From NCBI GenBank assembly GCA_030685235.1, contig MU839219.1:50551-114550 (forward strand): a stretch of 64,000 bases of DNA, read 5' to 3'. The translations under genes were made by a program, and so were the position numbers. This DNA is from Copromyces sp. CBS 386.78 (taxonomy: Eukaryota > Ascomycota > Sordariomycetes > Sordariales > Sordariaceae). This document shows positions 1 to 14,751 of the stretch, one piece after another. The notes below the pieces were generated by a model. The model saw only the letters and a program-made list of their open reading frames with translations, was not told where the DNA came from and did not search any database. Every line of letters starts with the position of its first letter. Position 1 is the stretch's first letter.

Positions 1-3000
1 CAACTTCTTACCCTCCTTACTTAAATACAACTAATTACCTAAATTATAATCCTTCGGACGAACCCTATTTAATTCGTATAAGCGAGCCTTTCTTCGAAGG
101 CTTTAACCCGTTTATTAAAATAGAAGTCAAATAATAAATAAAAAATTTCCATCTTTAAATTCCTTATTAATATAATTTTATACGCCCTAACGACAATTTT
201 CAAATATTTAATTTAATATTTAACTAACCTAATCGCTATCCTTCGTAATTTACCGTAGACTTTAATCGGCTAATAGAAAATTAATACTCTATATATAATT
301 ATATTTTAAATATATTTAATATAAATCTCCTTCGTTCGTACAAAAGAATAACCCTAAATCTTCGCCGCTAATTATATTAATATATTCATCTACGTAACTA
401 TCTTCTTTTTTATTACCTTTACGTATATTCGGTAATTAAATTTCTAATTTAATTAAACCCTAAAGAATTTAATTAATTCCATTAATTTAAATACAATTCC
501 CCTAATTTAAAGAATTTCCGTTCTTAATTCCCTCGTCTATATAAAATATATAAATTCTATTTTACTTACTTCGAACTCTATCCCTCTTTTAATTACCTAA
601 CCCGAATAAATATTTTATATTGTTTAGAACGTCTAATAATTTTCTTTAATAATTTTAACTACTATAATAATATTAGTATCGTCGGCGAAACCGACGGTAA
701 TCGCGTTTTAAATAGTAACTAACTTACGGTATAATAGGGTAATAAAAAGAATAAAAAAGATTAATAAAAGGAGGGAACTTTATAGTACGCCTATTATAAT
801 ATTATAAAATTAAAAAGTTTTATTATTAAAAAAAAGAAAACCTTTTCTTCTAATAATAAAATTATTAACCTATTAAAAGATCTATTTCGGGAATTATATT
901 TCCTATAGCGTATATAAAAACTACCTATAATTAATTCTATCGAATACGCCCTTTAAATTAAAAAGTATAAAAAATATTATAGCCTTAAATTTCTATACTA
1001 TATAAACCGTATTAATAATTATTTGGACGGCGAATTTAATTAAACGGCCTACCTAATTACCTATCTAACCTTCTAGGAAGAAATTATACTCTTCCGCTAC
1101 CTATATTAACCTTTTAACTATAAAAGCTTCGAAGATTTTTCCGACGTTATTTAGAAACGATATAGGCTATTATACCCCGGCTAATTTTTACTATTTAACG
1201 CTTTTTCTAAATTTTTTAAAAATAATTACTTTTATATTTTTAAACTATTAGGGGAAATATCTAAACCGGAAACTTACTACGGCAAAAGCTATTATCGTTT
1301 ATTTAAATAATTCCCCGTATATTTTTAAAAATTTATTTAAAAATTAATCGATACTTAATACTTTATTAAACGTTATCTTCAAAAGGACTTCCCAAATATC
1401 CTCCTCGGTAATTAAATTATTAATAAGTATTAGGGTATTATTATTTAATAATTAAATCCATTTTAGTAAATAGTTTATTAGAATTTTTATTTTCGAAAAA
1501 AAACGGTTGGTAAAAATATTTACCTTACCGTTGTAATCTTCAACTTTATTCGCCTACTTATTTTATTTAAAGGGTAATAATTTTAGCGGATTTATTAAGT
1601 AATAGTTTCGTATTTTAGCTTACCTCTTTAATAACTAAAATTTATTCGAATTTTTTAATGCGTTTATAATATAATTGTACTACTTCGCTCTCTAAATTTT
1701 CGTAATAAATTTCTTCTTTTTTATCGCCGCCTCTACAAATTCTTTCTAATTTAAAGGCGTCTAATTCTTAAATTAAATTTACTATTTCTACTATATTTCC
1801 TTTATTATTATTTTATATTTTAAATTCTATTAGTCCGCTTATTTTCCCCGACTTTTTTTTTAATATAGGACGAATTCTTCTATAATATTAACGAATTCGC
1901 TATCGAACCTATTAAATTTTAATTCGAATTCCTCTACCGTTTTAATCCCCTTTAAAATTAATATTCTTTTTTCCGCCGCTTCTTATACTTTTTCCGCGTT
2001 TATTAAATTCTAATTAAACCCTTCCTCTACTTCTACTTTCCTATTTCTTTTTCCTATTTAAATTTAAATTTCTTAGGGGTAATAATCTGAACTTATTTAC
2101 CCGTACCGTTATATTCCTTAATATTCGGCTTCGATACCCTATAAAACTTATATATAATTAATTATCCCGTTTTTCTCTCCTTTAATTGTATTTTTAAATT
2201 TCGTTAATTCCTTATAAAGGGTAACGAAATTAAATTTCTATTGCTATACCTACGTAAATAATTTTATAGTACCCGGGTTAATCCTATTTTCTAAATCCTA
2301 ATCGGGGTAATAAAGGTTATAATCCCCTATAATTATATATTAGCCGGCCGAAGGTCTCTCTTCGAAGAATTCGAAGAAGGGAAACCCTTATTAATATTCC
2401 GACGTACTTTAAAAGAAAATAAAGGAATAAATAAAATAAATAATTATTAATTTTTGTAAATTCTTTAATATTGCCGCAGCCCAATTTTTCCTAACTTAAA
2501 AATCTAAATCCTTTAAATTCTATTTTTTATTTATATAAATTACTATTCTACCCTTCTCTAAATAATTAATATTATAATATCTATTACCTTTTAACCGGTA
2601 AATATCCTTATTCAAATTCTTATCCAACTTTTAAATTACTATAATATTATAAGTCTCCTCCTATTCGAATAACGTTTTCCCTCTTTCGTACGATTTCCCT
2701 ATATTTTAATAGAGTATTTTTAATTAAATTATTAATTACCCTATAAGAGGCTTCTTTTTAATTTAATAACGGGCTAAGGGAGTATCGTTTCTTTAGAAGT
2801 AATAATAGCGGCCAAAAGCGTAATAATAATAAAATTAATATAGGTATAATTATTTACACTTTAAGAGCGGGTATAAATATCTATCGGGCTTATACCTATA
2901 GGTTTCGGCCGAAAACTACTTCTAATCTTCTTAGGGCAGCCTCTTTTTCCTCTTTTTATAAATAATTTTTCTAAAATTATAATTAAATGGGAATTAAGGG

Positions 3001-3150
3001 GAGCGTTGAAAATTATAATATCCTTTTCCGGTTCTATTGTCGGCTTTAATACTAGTTTAATTAGTTCTTTATAAATAGTAAAACTATAAAGTTTTTTAGT
3101 ATAATCAATAAATATTTTTACGTAAACCGTTTTTATAAATAGGTACTTCT
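1..3150 (-). pseudogene. L1 ORF2 remnant: endonuclease plus reverse transcriptase
   Basis: This is a degraded LINE ORF2, which would make and integrate cDNA by target-primed reverse transcription. The AP-type endonuclease lies around 2100-3100; its counterpart in L2 keeps the Gly-Asp-x-Asn box. The RT palm box (GFADD) is at 678-692. It survives because both Asp codons follow a C and so are not in the RIP-sensitive TpG context. Stops are TAA/TAG throughout and there is no usable frame. The leftmost 200 bases match the region just after the RT in L3, so the 3' end lies beyond the window. Confidence 0.75.
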
Positions 3151-3199
3151 TTTTATTGAAGGCGAAATACCCCGATTTCCTATATAATTTATAAAAAAT

Positions 3200-4378
3200 T
3201 AAAGAACTATCCTTATTCGAAGGGTAATTTTCTTCTTTTATACGCGGCCCTTTATACTTAATTTTATTATAACGGTTATAAACGTCTTCCTAACGATAAA
3301 ATTTCGCCGTATATCCGAAATACTAATATTTAAAGTATTATTAAGTAGAGGCTATAATTTAGAACGGTTCGTATACGTATACGCTACTATCCTAAAGGAA
3401 AAAGTTCTTTTAAAGGAAGATTGCGGCCTTCGTAGTTACAACTTCTACTAAGAATATTCCTCTCTCCTCCCCTTCGTATCTCTTTTAAAATTTAGCCCGG
3501 ATAATTTCCGCCTCCTTATTCCTCGCCCTTATTTCTTATATAATTAATTTAAATTATTTTGTATCGATATTAGCCTATAGGATTCCTTTAATTAAAACGG
3601 CTATAGTATTTAAAAATATAACGATTTCTTTTCTAAAGACCGTTTTAGCCTAAATTTAATACTTTTAATACTAATCCTTAATTAATTCGTTGAAAATAAT
3701 TATATAATTTCCGTTCGTTACTATTTTAATAGTTACGCAAATTACTTTATACGGGCTCTCCTTTAAAGCGCCTTCGACGGCCTATTTTATATTATCGTTC
3801 GAACGTATAATAAACTTAGCGGTAATTTAGGCCCCCTTAATAGTAAATTAATATTCGTAATTAGAAGGGATAAATTTTTTAGTAGTAATAATAAATGAAT
3901 AATAGAAAATAGCGTTAACCCTATCCGGCGACTTCCGAATAATATTAACCTATTTTTTCGGCGCTTCTTAAACGTCTTTTTTTATTTCTTTCGAAATAAA
4001 TTTCTTTAAATCGTCGATATCCTTCCTAATAATAAATTAGGCTTCGGCGGCCTTATTTACCTTAAGTATTTTAAACCTACTTTTCTTCGCAAAAATTTTT
4101 GTAAATTCGAAAAGGAATTTTCGAACCTAATAATAATTATTAGTCGATATAGTAATATAATTTATAATTTTATTCGTTATAGTAATAAATTTCTTTATAA
4201 TTTCATTATCTTCCTCTGTCTTCTCCGAAGTCTTTATAATAAATACGGTATCGAAGTCGTTATATCTTAAAATACCTCCGAAGGGGTTGTAAATACTATT
4301 TTCGAACCTATTCGCACTTCTATTAATCGTTATCGGCAGCGACGGCTTAATGCTATCGCTACGGTCGTCGCAGGACAT
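3200..4378 (-). pseudogene. L1 ORF1 remnant (nucleic-acid-binding protein)
   Basis: An ATG at 4378 (minus) opens a frame of 83 codons before the first stop. The same protein start recurs in L2 from 24511 on the plus strand; both share the core motifs KPSLPI, RFENS and TEEDN. Downstream the frame is broken by RIP stops. LINE ORF1 proteins bind the element RNA. A Cys-containing segment near the end of the L2 copy hints at a zinc-knuckle region but is too eroded to define. The start codon choice rests on the conserved N-terminus in both copies. Confidence 0.6.
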
Positions 4379-4475
4379 CGCGGAGGGGGTAAATAACCCT
4401 CCTAAGTCGATTACTGTTGTCGGTTTTCGTTTTGGAGCACTTCCTAACCAGAAATCGGCGTTTCCGGTTTTATTA

Positions 4476-7400
4476 AATATTATTAATTATCGCAATAGAA
4501 GTAATAATAGTAATTATAATAAATCCGCTATAAGTTAGTCCGGCTATAATAATAATAACGGCGCCCGTATTAACATTATTGCTACCGGTAAGCCCGCTAC
4601 CGCTATAACTGTTACTATAGCCCTAATTCCTGCCTAATTTGCAGAATATAGTACGGGAAATATATTACTTCTCTAATAAATCGCTTAGAAAGGCGGTTAT
4701 CTATAACGATTATAATAGGAGAGGGGGAGGATAATCTAGTAAATTGAAAAGTAATTTAATTTAAAAATTCAAATTTAAATAACTATAATAATAATTCTAT
4801 CCTCCTCTCTATTCAAATTATTTATAGACCGCGCAATTAATATAATAAGTATACCGCTCTAATTAATAACGGATATTCCGCTTTCGCATTTATTAATTAC
4901 AACTTTACTATTCGTTATATTATTCTACTATTAAAACTCCCTAAGCTAAAGGCTTTATATTTGGTAAATAATATACCTAAGGATCTTATTACCTATTATT
5001 ATAAAATTTAATTACGGATTGGATACTATATAGAAACGATCGCTATATTAGCCTACAATTTAGCCGACGACTATTCCGTAATTTTAAACATGCCGTAACT
5101 TAAGCATTATAATCCTATAATATTATAACTAAATAGTACTATCGTTTTTACCGACTATTACGTAAATTGCTACCTTTCCGCAGATTTCTTATTTTTTTTA
5201 CAATACGCCCTAAAGGTTTAGAAGTACGCCTATACGCATTACTACGAGATTGCTTAAAGTATAGCCGTACTCTTTAGTACCCTAATTACGAACCTTATTC
5301 CCAACGCCGTTAAAAATACTCTCCCTAATACTTCGGTCGTAGATTCCAATACCCTAATCGCAGATCTTAAACGGATTAAGCCCGCTATTTATTATACTAT
5401 AGCTGGCTAATAGAAATCCGATCCTTATTATTATATTATAGTACGCCGAATATATTCCTCGAACGATTTTATTAACCCCGCGGATATTAAGGATATAACG
5501 GCCGCTAATTTTAATTGGTTATACGAAAAATATTATTTATAAATATTCTATACTTTATATTTAGAATTTTATAAAATTTTAGAGGAGGCTAGGGCGAAGG
5601 AGAAAACCTGGGCTAAAGAGGTAGAAGGGGGCGCCCTAGAGCCTAAGGAGTAAAAAAACAATAAAAGTATCGTTAATAAAAGAATAAGGATAGGAATTAA
5701 ATACGATTATAATATACCTAGTAATTTAGCGAACTTTACCCTAGAAATAGAGTAAAAAATTTAGGATAGTAATAGCACTAAATATAAGAAATTATTAGGT
5801 AAGTATTATTATTTATAAATTAATATTTGTATTAGCAAGGGCTCTAAGGTAATTATCCGGGTAATAAAGATTATTAAATACATTTAGTTTAACAATAATA
5901 TAAATAAAGACTTCGAATGATATAAAACTATTAAATTCGCTATTAGTATTATAAAGGAAGATATAGCTAAATTTTATAAAAAAACTAATAAACCGCCTAA
6001 AACCGACGCCTAAATTAAAAAAAAGCTTCCTGAATAATATTAGAAGTATTTTAACGTTTTTAGACCTTATAACGCTACAATCTTACCCCCCTACCGTTTT
6101 TACAATTTTAAGATCGAACTCCGCCCGGGAGTATAGGCGCCCTATACGAAATTAAGGACATTTAATTCCGACAAATCAAATATAATTAAGAAATAATATT
6201 ACCGCCGCTTTTAATTATATTTACGTCGTAGAAAAATATAAATAGTTAACGGTATTTATTACCCGCTTTAGCCTATTTAAATTACTTATTTGCTTATTCG
6301 GCTTATAAAGAACGCTTAGTATATTCTAGAATTACGTTAATAATATTTTATACGATATCCTAAATATTTATACAATTATTTATTTAAATAATATCTTTAT
6401 TTTTTCGAATAATAAGGAAGAATACTAGAAATACGTAAACAATATTCTTACCCGCCTAGAAAAAGTTAGTTTATAGGTTAATATCAATAAGTACGAATTT
6501 TATATTAAGAAGACCAAATACCTTAAGCTAATTATTATACCCGGCGGTATAAAAATAGACTTAGAGAAAATTAAGGCTATTACAGATTGGAAGTCCCTAA
6601 TATTTAAAAAAAAATTTATAAAGTTTCTTAGGATTTATTAACTTTTATTATCGTTTTATTAAAGGTTTTTTGATAATAGTAACACTATTATACGATTTTA
6701 CAAAGAAAGACGTAGAGTAGGTATAGATTATAATATAATAGTCCGCTTTTAAAGCTTTAAAAATTACATTTACGAACGGACTAATTCTATATATTTACAA
6801 TTAGTTTAAAAAAATAATCATTAAAATTAATACTTCGAATTAGGCTTCTAGAGGCACCCTTTCCTAATACGAAGATAACAGCGTATTTTACTTAGTTACA
6901 TACTTCTTAATACGGTATTTAATAGCAGAATATAATTATAATATTTATAATAAAGAATTCTTCACTATCGTTAAAGCCTTAAAAGAGTAGCGCCTAAAAT
7001 TAGAAGGCGCCTAATAACCCTTCAATATTATTACGGATTATAAAAATTTAAAGATTTTTACAACGAATATATAATTTATACCCCGCTATATATAATAGTC
7101 GTAGTTTCTATCGCATTTTAACTCCTTAATCCGCTATATACCGGGTTTACGAAATTTTTACCCCGACGCGCTAAATAGGAAATTAGAAGATATACCGCTA
7201 AATATAGATAATTATCAGTTAAAGGCTAAAAATAGAAAGTTTATTAACTCCGCCTACTTTAAAGAGGGTTGCCTCTCCTTGTTAATTATAGCTATTAGCG
7301 ACTTCGATTTTAACAAAGAAATATTCTTACTATTATTAAATATTTTAGAAGAGCCGGATAAATTAACCAACAATATTATTAATAAAAATTACGATCGGTC

Positions 7401-7689
7401 AACTTTAATATAGGAAATTATTAGCTACTTGAGGGACTTAAATTATATTAAATAGCGCCCCTATATTAAAAAGAAATTTAAAGTCGTTTTCGTTAAATAT
7501 TCTACGGCGGGAGGTAAGGCTTACTATAGAAGGAGGGTATTTATCGACCCTAATAATACTATTACCTATTTACTATTAATCTACTACATTTATTCGTTAT
7601 TAACGGCCGGCTATCTAGGTAAGGACAAAATATAAATATAGATAAACGAATATTAATATTAGTTAAATATAGCGGAGGCCGTTAAGGCC
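4476..7689 (+). pseudogene. A' gag C-terminus, protease, RT, RNase H, start of integrase
   Basis: This region aligns with A from the post-knuckle tail of gag to the integrase HHCC zinc region. The protease core is still visible near 4860, as Asn-Asn-Gly where the family has Asp-Ser/Thr-Gly. The RT region follows at about 6230-6640; its Tyr-Leu-Asp-Asp box has become Asn-Asn near 6380. RNase H is at roughly 6770-7090. Many TAA/TAG stops interrupt it. The A element cuts the integrase at 7694 and the frame resumes at 14998. Confidence 0.8.
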
Positions 7690-7694
7690 TATTA

Positions 7695-7923
7695 TATCAC
7701 AGGATTACCTGTGATGGCACATAGTACTGGGCACTATATAGTCGAGTCCATTGGCCATTGGCCAATAGGATCGCATGCACGCACCAGTGGGCCTCGGTCT
7801 GGATCTAGGTACGGCATAGCCTGCCCTATATCTAGACTGCACTCCTCCCTCCTCTCCTTCTTTCCTTCCTCGTACAACTACATTTATTCTACTTCACGCC
7901 TAATAGTATCCTACCCCGTAATA
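7695..7923 (+). repeat. 5' LTR of A (229 bp)
   Basis: It starts TATCACAGG and ends CCCCGTAATA. The outer (left) edge keeps CpA/TpG pairs while the inner edge has lost them, the mirror image of the 3' LTR. The short ORF across it has no counterpart in pol and is not a gene. Confidence 0.92.
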
Positions 7924-8163
7924 GTTAATTGTACTTTTCTATTATACTACGCGTATATACTTTAAGATAAGTTCATCGCCGCCGCCGTCGTAAGTATTTC
8001 TGACGAGCCCGCGATTTCGTCGTATAACGACTATACCTCTCTTTTGTCGCATCGCGATTACACCTCTTTTTCGTCGTATCGCGACCAATTATAAAGTAGC
8101 TAATAGATTCCGTTTACGCTATAAGGTAGTAAATAAGTACGTTAATTGAATTAATTACTATAA

Positions 8164-9780
8164 ATGTCGGCCCCCGTTATTAACTTCGACGTCGCTATTT
8201 CCGCAATTAACGCTATTGTTAGTTCTAAGTACGAATAATTCTTCGAAAATATTACCGAGTCTTTTAACGGTACCGTTCTTTAGAGCTTAAATAACCTAAT
8301 TGCGGAGGAGATCCTCGGTACTACTACCGAATTCGCCTAGTATACTATTTTCCCCTATATTATTATTATTCTTATATAATTAATCTATACGGACCTAATT
8401 TAAGTTAATACGTTCGTTAATACCGTTTAAAATTCCTTAGAAGCCGCTTATTAATAGATTACAATTTAAAATAATATTATTATTACCTTCTAATAGGAGG
8501 TTTTTTAGTTAAAATATAATTTTGTTACTTCTAACGAAATTAATACTAAATTTAAGAAGACTACCGAAACTTAAATTAGGGCCCTTAAGAAAGCCGTTTA
8601 CAATAAAATTACCCCGCTCGCTTCTATCCCCGTCCTTAATTCTAACAATAAAATTATAATTACCCCGAAGACCTATATAAATAAAGATCCCGCTATTTAT
8701 ATAAGTGAGGATACTTCTATTATTAAAAGGGCCGAAGCTTTTTAAAATTAGCGTAATAAAATTTAATTATATTAGTTCTAAGATACTTAATAATTCGATT
8801 AGGATAAACGTTATAAATTTATATAAATCCTTTTGTACTTTAGAAGTAATGCCTTTAAAATTCTATCGCCGTATATTATACTTATTATTAAAGAGGAGGA
8901 TTTAATTAAATAGAAATAAAAGAATGCGGAAACCTTCCTTATTTATTTTAATATAAAATATAATTGTATAGACTTTACTTTCAAAATACGCCGCAATTTC
9001 GAATTTTTAAAAATATTTAAAAGTATAAAATAATTCGATTTCGAAGATAAATTTACTACTGTTATTAATAAATATAATTTCAACAATACTATAAAAATTT
9101 TTTATTTAAAAATGAAAGTTATAAATAAAATTTATAATATTATTACATATTAGTAAAATACCCTAGCCTATAACGATTTTAATAGCTAATTTACCCTCTA
9201 TCGGAAATTCGCTACTAACTTAGAGGAGCGTAATTAATATAATAAAACTAACGTCTATTATAAAACTAGTACTAAAGGAATTAGTAATAATATTACTACC
9301 CCCGAGCGTACTATTAACCAAAGTAGTACCGCTATAGATTTCAACGCTATAAACGCTATTAACGTTCAATTATCCCGTATAATTAATAAAATAATCATCG
9401 ACTACTATATAAAGAATAGATTTTGTAAACGCTATATATTAATTAGTTACTACGCTTACGAATATTATAATAGTATTAATATTAGTATCCCTAAGGAATA
9501 GAGGGAGCGTAACTTCTATAACTATCGCAGTAGAAGCGGAAATAATAACCGTAGTAAATCTGCTATAGGTTAGACCGGCTACGGTAATAATAGTAATAAT
9601 AACGTTCGCGTTAACATTATTACTACTAGTAAGCCCGCTATTCCCGCTATACTCCCTACTCTAATTCTAGTCTAGCCTACAAAATATAATACGGGAAATA
9701 CGCCGCCTCTCTACTAAATCGCTTAGAAAGGCTATCGTTTATAGTAATAATAGAAGAGGAGGTAAATAATTTAATAGATT
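8164..9780 (+). pseudogene. A gag remnant with zinc knuckle
   Basis: The frame opens with an ATG at 8164, and the zinc knuckle at 9424-9465 lies exactly 420 codons later in the same phase. So there is no net frameshift, only RIP stops, all TAA/TAG. Gag forms the retrotransposon particle and the knuckle binds RNA. The knuckle has the spacing C-x2-C-x4-H-x4-C, but Cys2, the His and Cys3 all now read Tyr, as expected from TGY to TAY and CAY to TAY changes. The boundary between gag and pol was not resolved. Confidence 0.75.
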
Positions 9781-12700
9781 TAGAAGTAGTTTAATTTAAG
9801 AATTCAAATTTAGATAATTATAATAATAATTCTATTTTTCTCTCTATTTAAATTATTTACGGACCGTATAATTAACGAAGTAAATATACCGCTTTAGTTA
9901 ATAATAAATACTTTACTTTCGTTTTTATCGATTATAATTTTGCTATTCGCTATATTATTCTACTATTAAAACTCCCTAAATTAAAGGCTTTATATTTAAT
10001 AGACAGTATACTTAAGGATTTTATTATTTATTATTATAAAGTCTAATTACGGATTAGTTATTATATAAAAACGATTATTATATTAACCTACGACTTAATT
10101 AAAGATTATCCTATTATTTTAGGTATACCGTAGTTTAAACTTTATAACTCTACAATATTATAGCTAGATAGTACTATTACCTTTATTAATTAATACGTAG
10201 ACCGCTACCTTCCTATTGACATTCCGCCTTCTTTATAGTATGCGCCTAAGGTTTAGAAATATACTTATATATATTATTACAAAATTATACAAGGTATAAT
10301 TAAAATAAATTATTTTAACGCCCTAGTCGCGGACCCCGTTCCCGACGCCGTTAAAGACGAACCCTTTAATACCCCGGCTATAAACCCTAATACCCTAGAT
10401 CCTGCCCTAGTCGCGGATACTATTACTAAAACCCTTAAGCGGACTAAGCCTACTATTTGCTATATTATAGCCGGCTAGCGAAGATCCGACCCCTATTACC
10501 GTATTATAATACGTAAAACGTATTTTTCGAACGAATTAATTAACCCGTAAATATTAAAGATATAACGGCCGCTAATTTTAATTAACTATACGAAAAGTAT
10601 TATTTATAAATATTCTATACTTCGTACACGGAATTCTATAAAATTTTAGAAGAAGCTAGAGCGGAAGAGGAGGCTTAGGTTAAAGAAGTAGAAGGGGGCG
10701 CCTTAGAACCTAAAGAATATAGAAACGATAAAGGCGTCGTTAATAGAGGAATAGGGATAGGAATTAAATACAATAAATACAATTACAATTACAATATACT
10801 TAACGGATTGGCGAACTTTACCCTGGAAATGGAATAAGAGATTTAGGACGGTAATAGCGCTAAATATAAGAAACTACTAGGTAAATATTATTATTTATAA
10901 ATTAATACATACGCTAATAAAGGCTCTAAAGTAGTTATCCGGGTAATAAAGATTGCTAAATATATTTATTTTAGCGGTAATGTAGACGAAAATTTTAAAT
11001 AATACAAGGCTATTAAATTCGCTACTAATATTATAGAGGAAGATATAGCCAAATTTTACGAAAAAGCCGATAAGCCGCCTAAGACTGACGCCCAAATTAA
11101 AGAAAATTTTTTAAACAATATTAGAATTACTTTAACGTTTTTAAATTTCGTAACGCTACAGTCTTACCCTTCTATTACTTTTATAATTTTAAAATCGAAT
11201 TCTGTCCGGGAAAATAGGCGCCCCATATAAAATTAAGGGTATTTAACTCTAACGAATTGAATATAATTAAAAAGTAGATTAACGAAAACTTCTATAATAA
11301 ATTTATTTATCCTTCGCAATTAGAAGCCGCTTCCTAAATCTTATTAGTATAGAAATTAAGCGGAAGTATTAAAATTTATATAAATTATAAGGGGATTAAT
11401 AATATTATTTTTCAAAGCCGTTACCCGTTCCCTTTAATTAAAGAAACCCTTAACATTATTTATAAGGCAAAGATTTTTATTAAATTAAATATTATCGCCG
11501 GTTTTAATTATATTTATATTACGGAAGGATATAAATAGTTAACGGCATTTATTACCCGCTTTAGCCTATTTAAATTATTTATTTATTTATTCGGCCTATA
11601 GGGAACGCTGGGTATATTTTAGAATTACGTTAACGATATTTTGTATAATATTTTAAATATTTATATAATCGCTTATTTAAATAATATCTTTATTTTTTCG
11701 GATAATAAGGAAGAGTATTAGAAGTATATAAATCATATTTTTACTTACTTAGAAAAAGCCGGCCTATAGGTTAATATCGATAAGTACGAATTTTATATTA
11801 AGAAAATTAAATATTTTAGATTAATTATTATATTCGGCGGTATTGAAATAGATTTAATAAATGTTAAAGTTATTATAAATTAGTAATCCCTAATATTAAA
11901 GAAATTTTTATAGAGTTTTTTAGGATTTGCTAATTTCTATTGTCGTTTTATTAAGGGTTTTTTAATAATAGCGGTACTATTGTACGACTTTACGAAAAAA
12001 GACGTAAAATAAGTATAAATTACGGTATAATAATCCGCTTTCGAAACCCTAAAAGCCGTATTTACTAGCGGACTAACCCTACGAATTTATAACTAATTTA
12101 AAAAAATAGTTGTAAAGACCGATATTTCGAATTAGGTTTCTAGAGGTACCCTTTCCTAATATAGGGATAATAGCGAGCTCTACCCAATTACGTACTTTTT
12201 AATACGGTATTTAATAGTAGAATATAATTACGATATTTATAATAAAGAATTCTTCGCTATTGTTAAGGTATTAGAGGAGTAGCGCCTAGAATTGGAGGGT
12301 GCTTAGTAACCTTTTAATATTATTATAGATTATAAGAATTTAAAGACTTTTACGACGAATAAGTAGTTTATACCCTGTTATATACGGTAATTATAATTCT
12401 TATTATAATTTAATTTTTTAATCCTCTATATACTAGGATTATAAAATTTCCGCCCTAATATATTAAGTAGGAAGTTAGAGGATATATTTTTAAATATGAA
12501 TAATTATTGTTTAAAGGTAAGAAATTGTAAGTTTATTGACCCCGCCCGCTTTAAGGAGGGTTGCCTCTCCTTATCGGCTATAACAATTAGCGACGATTTC
12601 GATTTCGACGAAGTATTCCTATTAGCCTTAAATACCTTAAAAGAATTAAATAAGTTAATTAACAATATTATTAATAAGAGTTACAACCGGTTAACCTTAA

Positions 12701-14735
12701 TACAGGAGGTCGTTAATTATTTAAAGGATTTAAACCGTATAGAATGGCGCCCCTATATTAAAAAGAAATTAAAGGTTGTTTTCGTTGAATATTCTATAGT
12801 AGGAGGTAAAATATATTATAAGGGGAGGGTGTTAATTAATCCTAATAATACCGCTACCTATTTATTATTAATTTATTACGCCTACGTATTATTAACGGCC
12901 GGATATCCGGGTAAGGATAAAATATAGGTATAGATAAACGAATATTAATATTAATTAGGTATAGCGGAGGCTATTAAGGCCTATTATAAGGGTTGCCTAG
13001 TATATTCGAAGACGAAGGCATTACAACGAGTTAAGTTATTTTAAACTTATGCTTATAGCCTACGTACTATAGACGGATATTTCGGTTAATTATATCTTTT
13101 TATTATTAGAAAATTTATATTTAGGCTAGAAATTTAAATATATTATTATCGTTGTAGACCGTTTAATAAAAATACATTACTATATCCTAACCGTTATTAT
13201 AGAAGCGGAACAATTAGCGGACCGTTTTATCGACTACATTTATACCCTTTATAACCTACCCGATATCGTCGTTTCCGACCGCGGCTTGTAGTTTATTTTT
13301 CTTTTTTAATTTATTATTTATAAGTGCTTAGCTATTAAGAAACTATTGAATTCCGCTTTCTACCTTTAGATTAACACCTAAACGGAATATATTAATATAG
13401 AAATAAAATAATATTTATATATTTTCGTTAATTGGGTATAAACGGACTAAGTACGATAGTTACTATTAGCGGAGTTCGTAGGCAATAACATAGTATCCGA
13501 AATTATAAATATAACTTCCTTTTTTACCAACTACGGTTTCTACCCCCGTATAGGCATCGAACCCGTAGCGGTCGTACTATTAAAAGGTTTTTTACCGGTA
13601 TAGTAGAAGGAGTACTTAAAGGTTAGCGAATTATTCGTTCGTTTCGAAGCTATTTAGGACTATATATATACTTCTACGAAGAAAGTATAAGACCAATACA
13701 AGGCTAACGCTAACGAGAATTATTCTAATATACTAAAATACTACGTAGGTAATTTCGTTTTACTTAATACAATTAATTTTAATAACGGTAAGCTATACAA
13801 TAAATTATACCTTCGATAGGAAGGCCCTTTTAAAGTAGATTAGGCGCGATACTATAATATTAAATTAATCCTGCCCACTAATATAAAGTGCTTACCGGTT
13901 TTCTACGTTTCTATAATAAAACTTTATTGCAAAGGCCTTCCTAACTAAACAAATTTGTAAGGCGACGTACGAATTAACGAAGGTAGAATTATAGTTAGAA
14001 TAGATAATTGTAAAGAGGTGGCGGAATGGGAGCTTAATAAATTTTTGAATTGCTTCTAGCGAGGAGGTAACTATTATTAATTCTATATTATAAAGTAGAA
14101 GTACTATAATCCTACCGACGAACCTTTCGATAACGTTAAAGGAGTAAGGGATTCCGTTATTATATTTTACTACGATTACTTAAATACCCCTATCCTACTA
14201 GCGGTTTAGAGTTGGTTAGAGATTAAGGCTATACTTTAAGAACGGACTCCAGCTACTAAGTGGAAGGCCCTAGTACTGGCCTAGGTACCTTAAATACGCT
14301 ATATAGCGTTGCCCGCACCCTAAATACGCTATACGGCGTCGCCCCTAGCCCCGCTCCCGAGACGCTCTAGACGCATTGCCGATTTGAAAGAGTAAATTAA
14401 TACTACCGTAGCGGATATCGTAATAGGCCGTAAGGTACGGGAGGCTACAATCGAATTAGTAAGCCGGGAGTTCGAGCCTTTATCCGAAGAGGATTTAAGG
14501 AAGATGGACGAATTCTTCTACAAAGTATTTAGGAGGTTAGCGGAGGTCTAATAAGGAAAGCGGTCTCCGATAAGGAATATAGAAGTACGATTGGAAGCTG
14601 GGACTTATTAGTAGGGTAATAATAATAACGCGGCCGCCTATTCGCGGATTATAAGCGTTTAATTACGGATCGAGGAATTGGAATAAGGGATAATCTATTA
14701 TTTTATATATATATACTAGATAGATCGTTTGAAAT
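9780..14735 (+). pseudogene. A pol remnant: protease, RT, RNase H, integrase, chromodomain
   Basis: In order: a protease region near 9890-10000 with its catalytic Asp-Ser/Thr-Gly mutated; an RT with Tyr-Leu-Asn-Asn in place of YLDD at 11674-11685; RNase H near 12000-12360; an integrase with a His/Cys zinc region near 12860-13040 (His now Tyr) and a DDE core near 13140-13420; and a chromodomain-like segment near 14020-14140 beginning Glu-Trp-Glu. About 150 further residues follow, a tail also conserved in A' (core SREFEPLSEED). One stretch, 12496-12927, is open for 143 codons. The frame shifts at least once between protease and RT. Catalytic losses make it inactive. Confidence 0.82.
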
Positions 14736-14751
14736 TCTATAACCTTCTTTT

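Larger units (their letters stand above)
1..4475 (-). mobile_element. L1: RIP-degraded Tad1-like LINE, continuing past the left edge
   Basis: This is a non-LTR retrotransposon read on the minus strand. ORF1 lies at the right, then the endonuclease region of ORF2, then the reverse transcriptase towards the left edge. A second copy (L2/L4, 24511-27570 plus 52117-53290) and a third (L3, 56875-59897) match it across long stretches, mostly by transitions, which confirms the order of parts. The RT active-site box Gly-Phe-Ala-Asp-Asp is still readable at 678-692. The right limit, near 4475, is where similarity to gypsy A' begins; the sequence at 4379-4475 could be LINE 5' UTR or unrelated. The Tad1 assignment rests on general family features and was not searched. 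Confidence 0.8.

Noticed and set aside
7711..7965. 84-codon ORF (and its counterpart at 14783-15088)
   Set aside because: Lies within the A LTR; its length varies between the two LTRs.
12496..12927. An independent 143-codon gene
   Set aside because: It is the open stretch of A pol between RNase H and the integrase zinc region, in frame with both; the ATG is internal.
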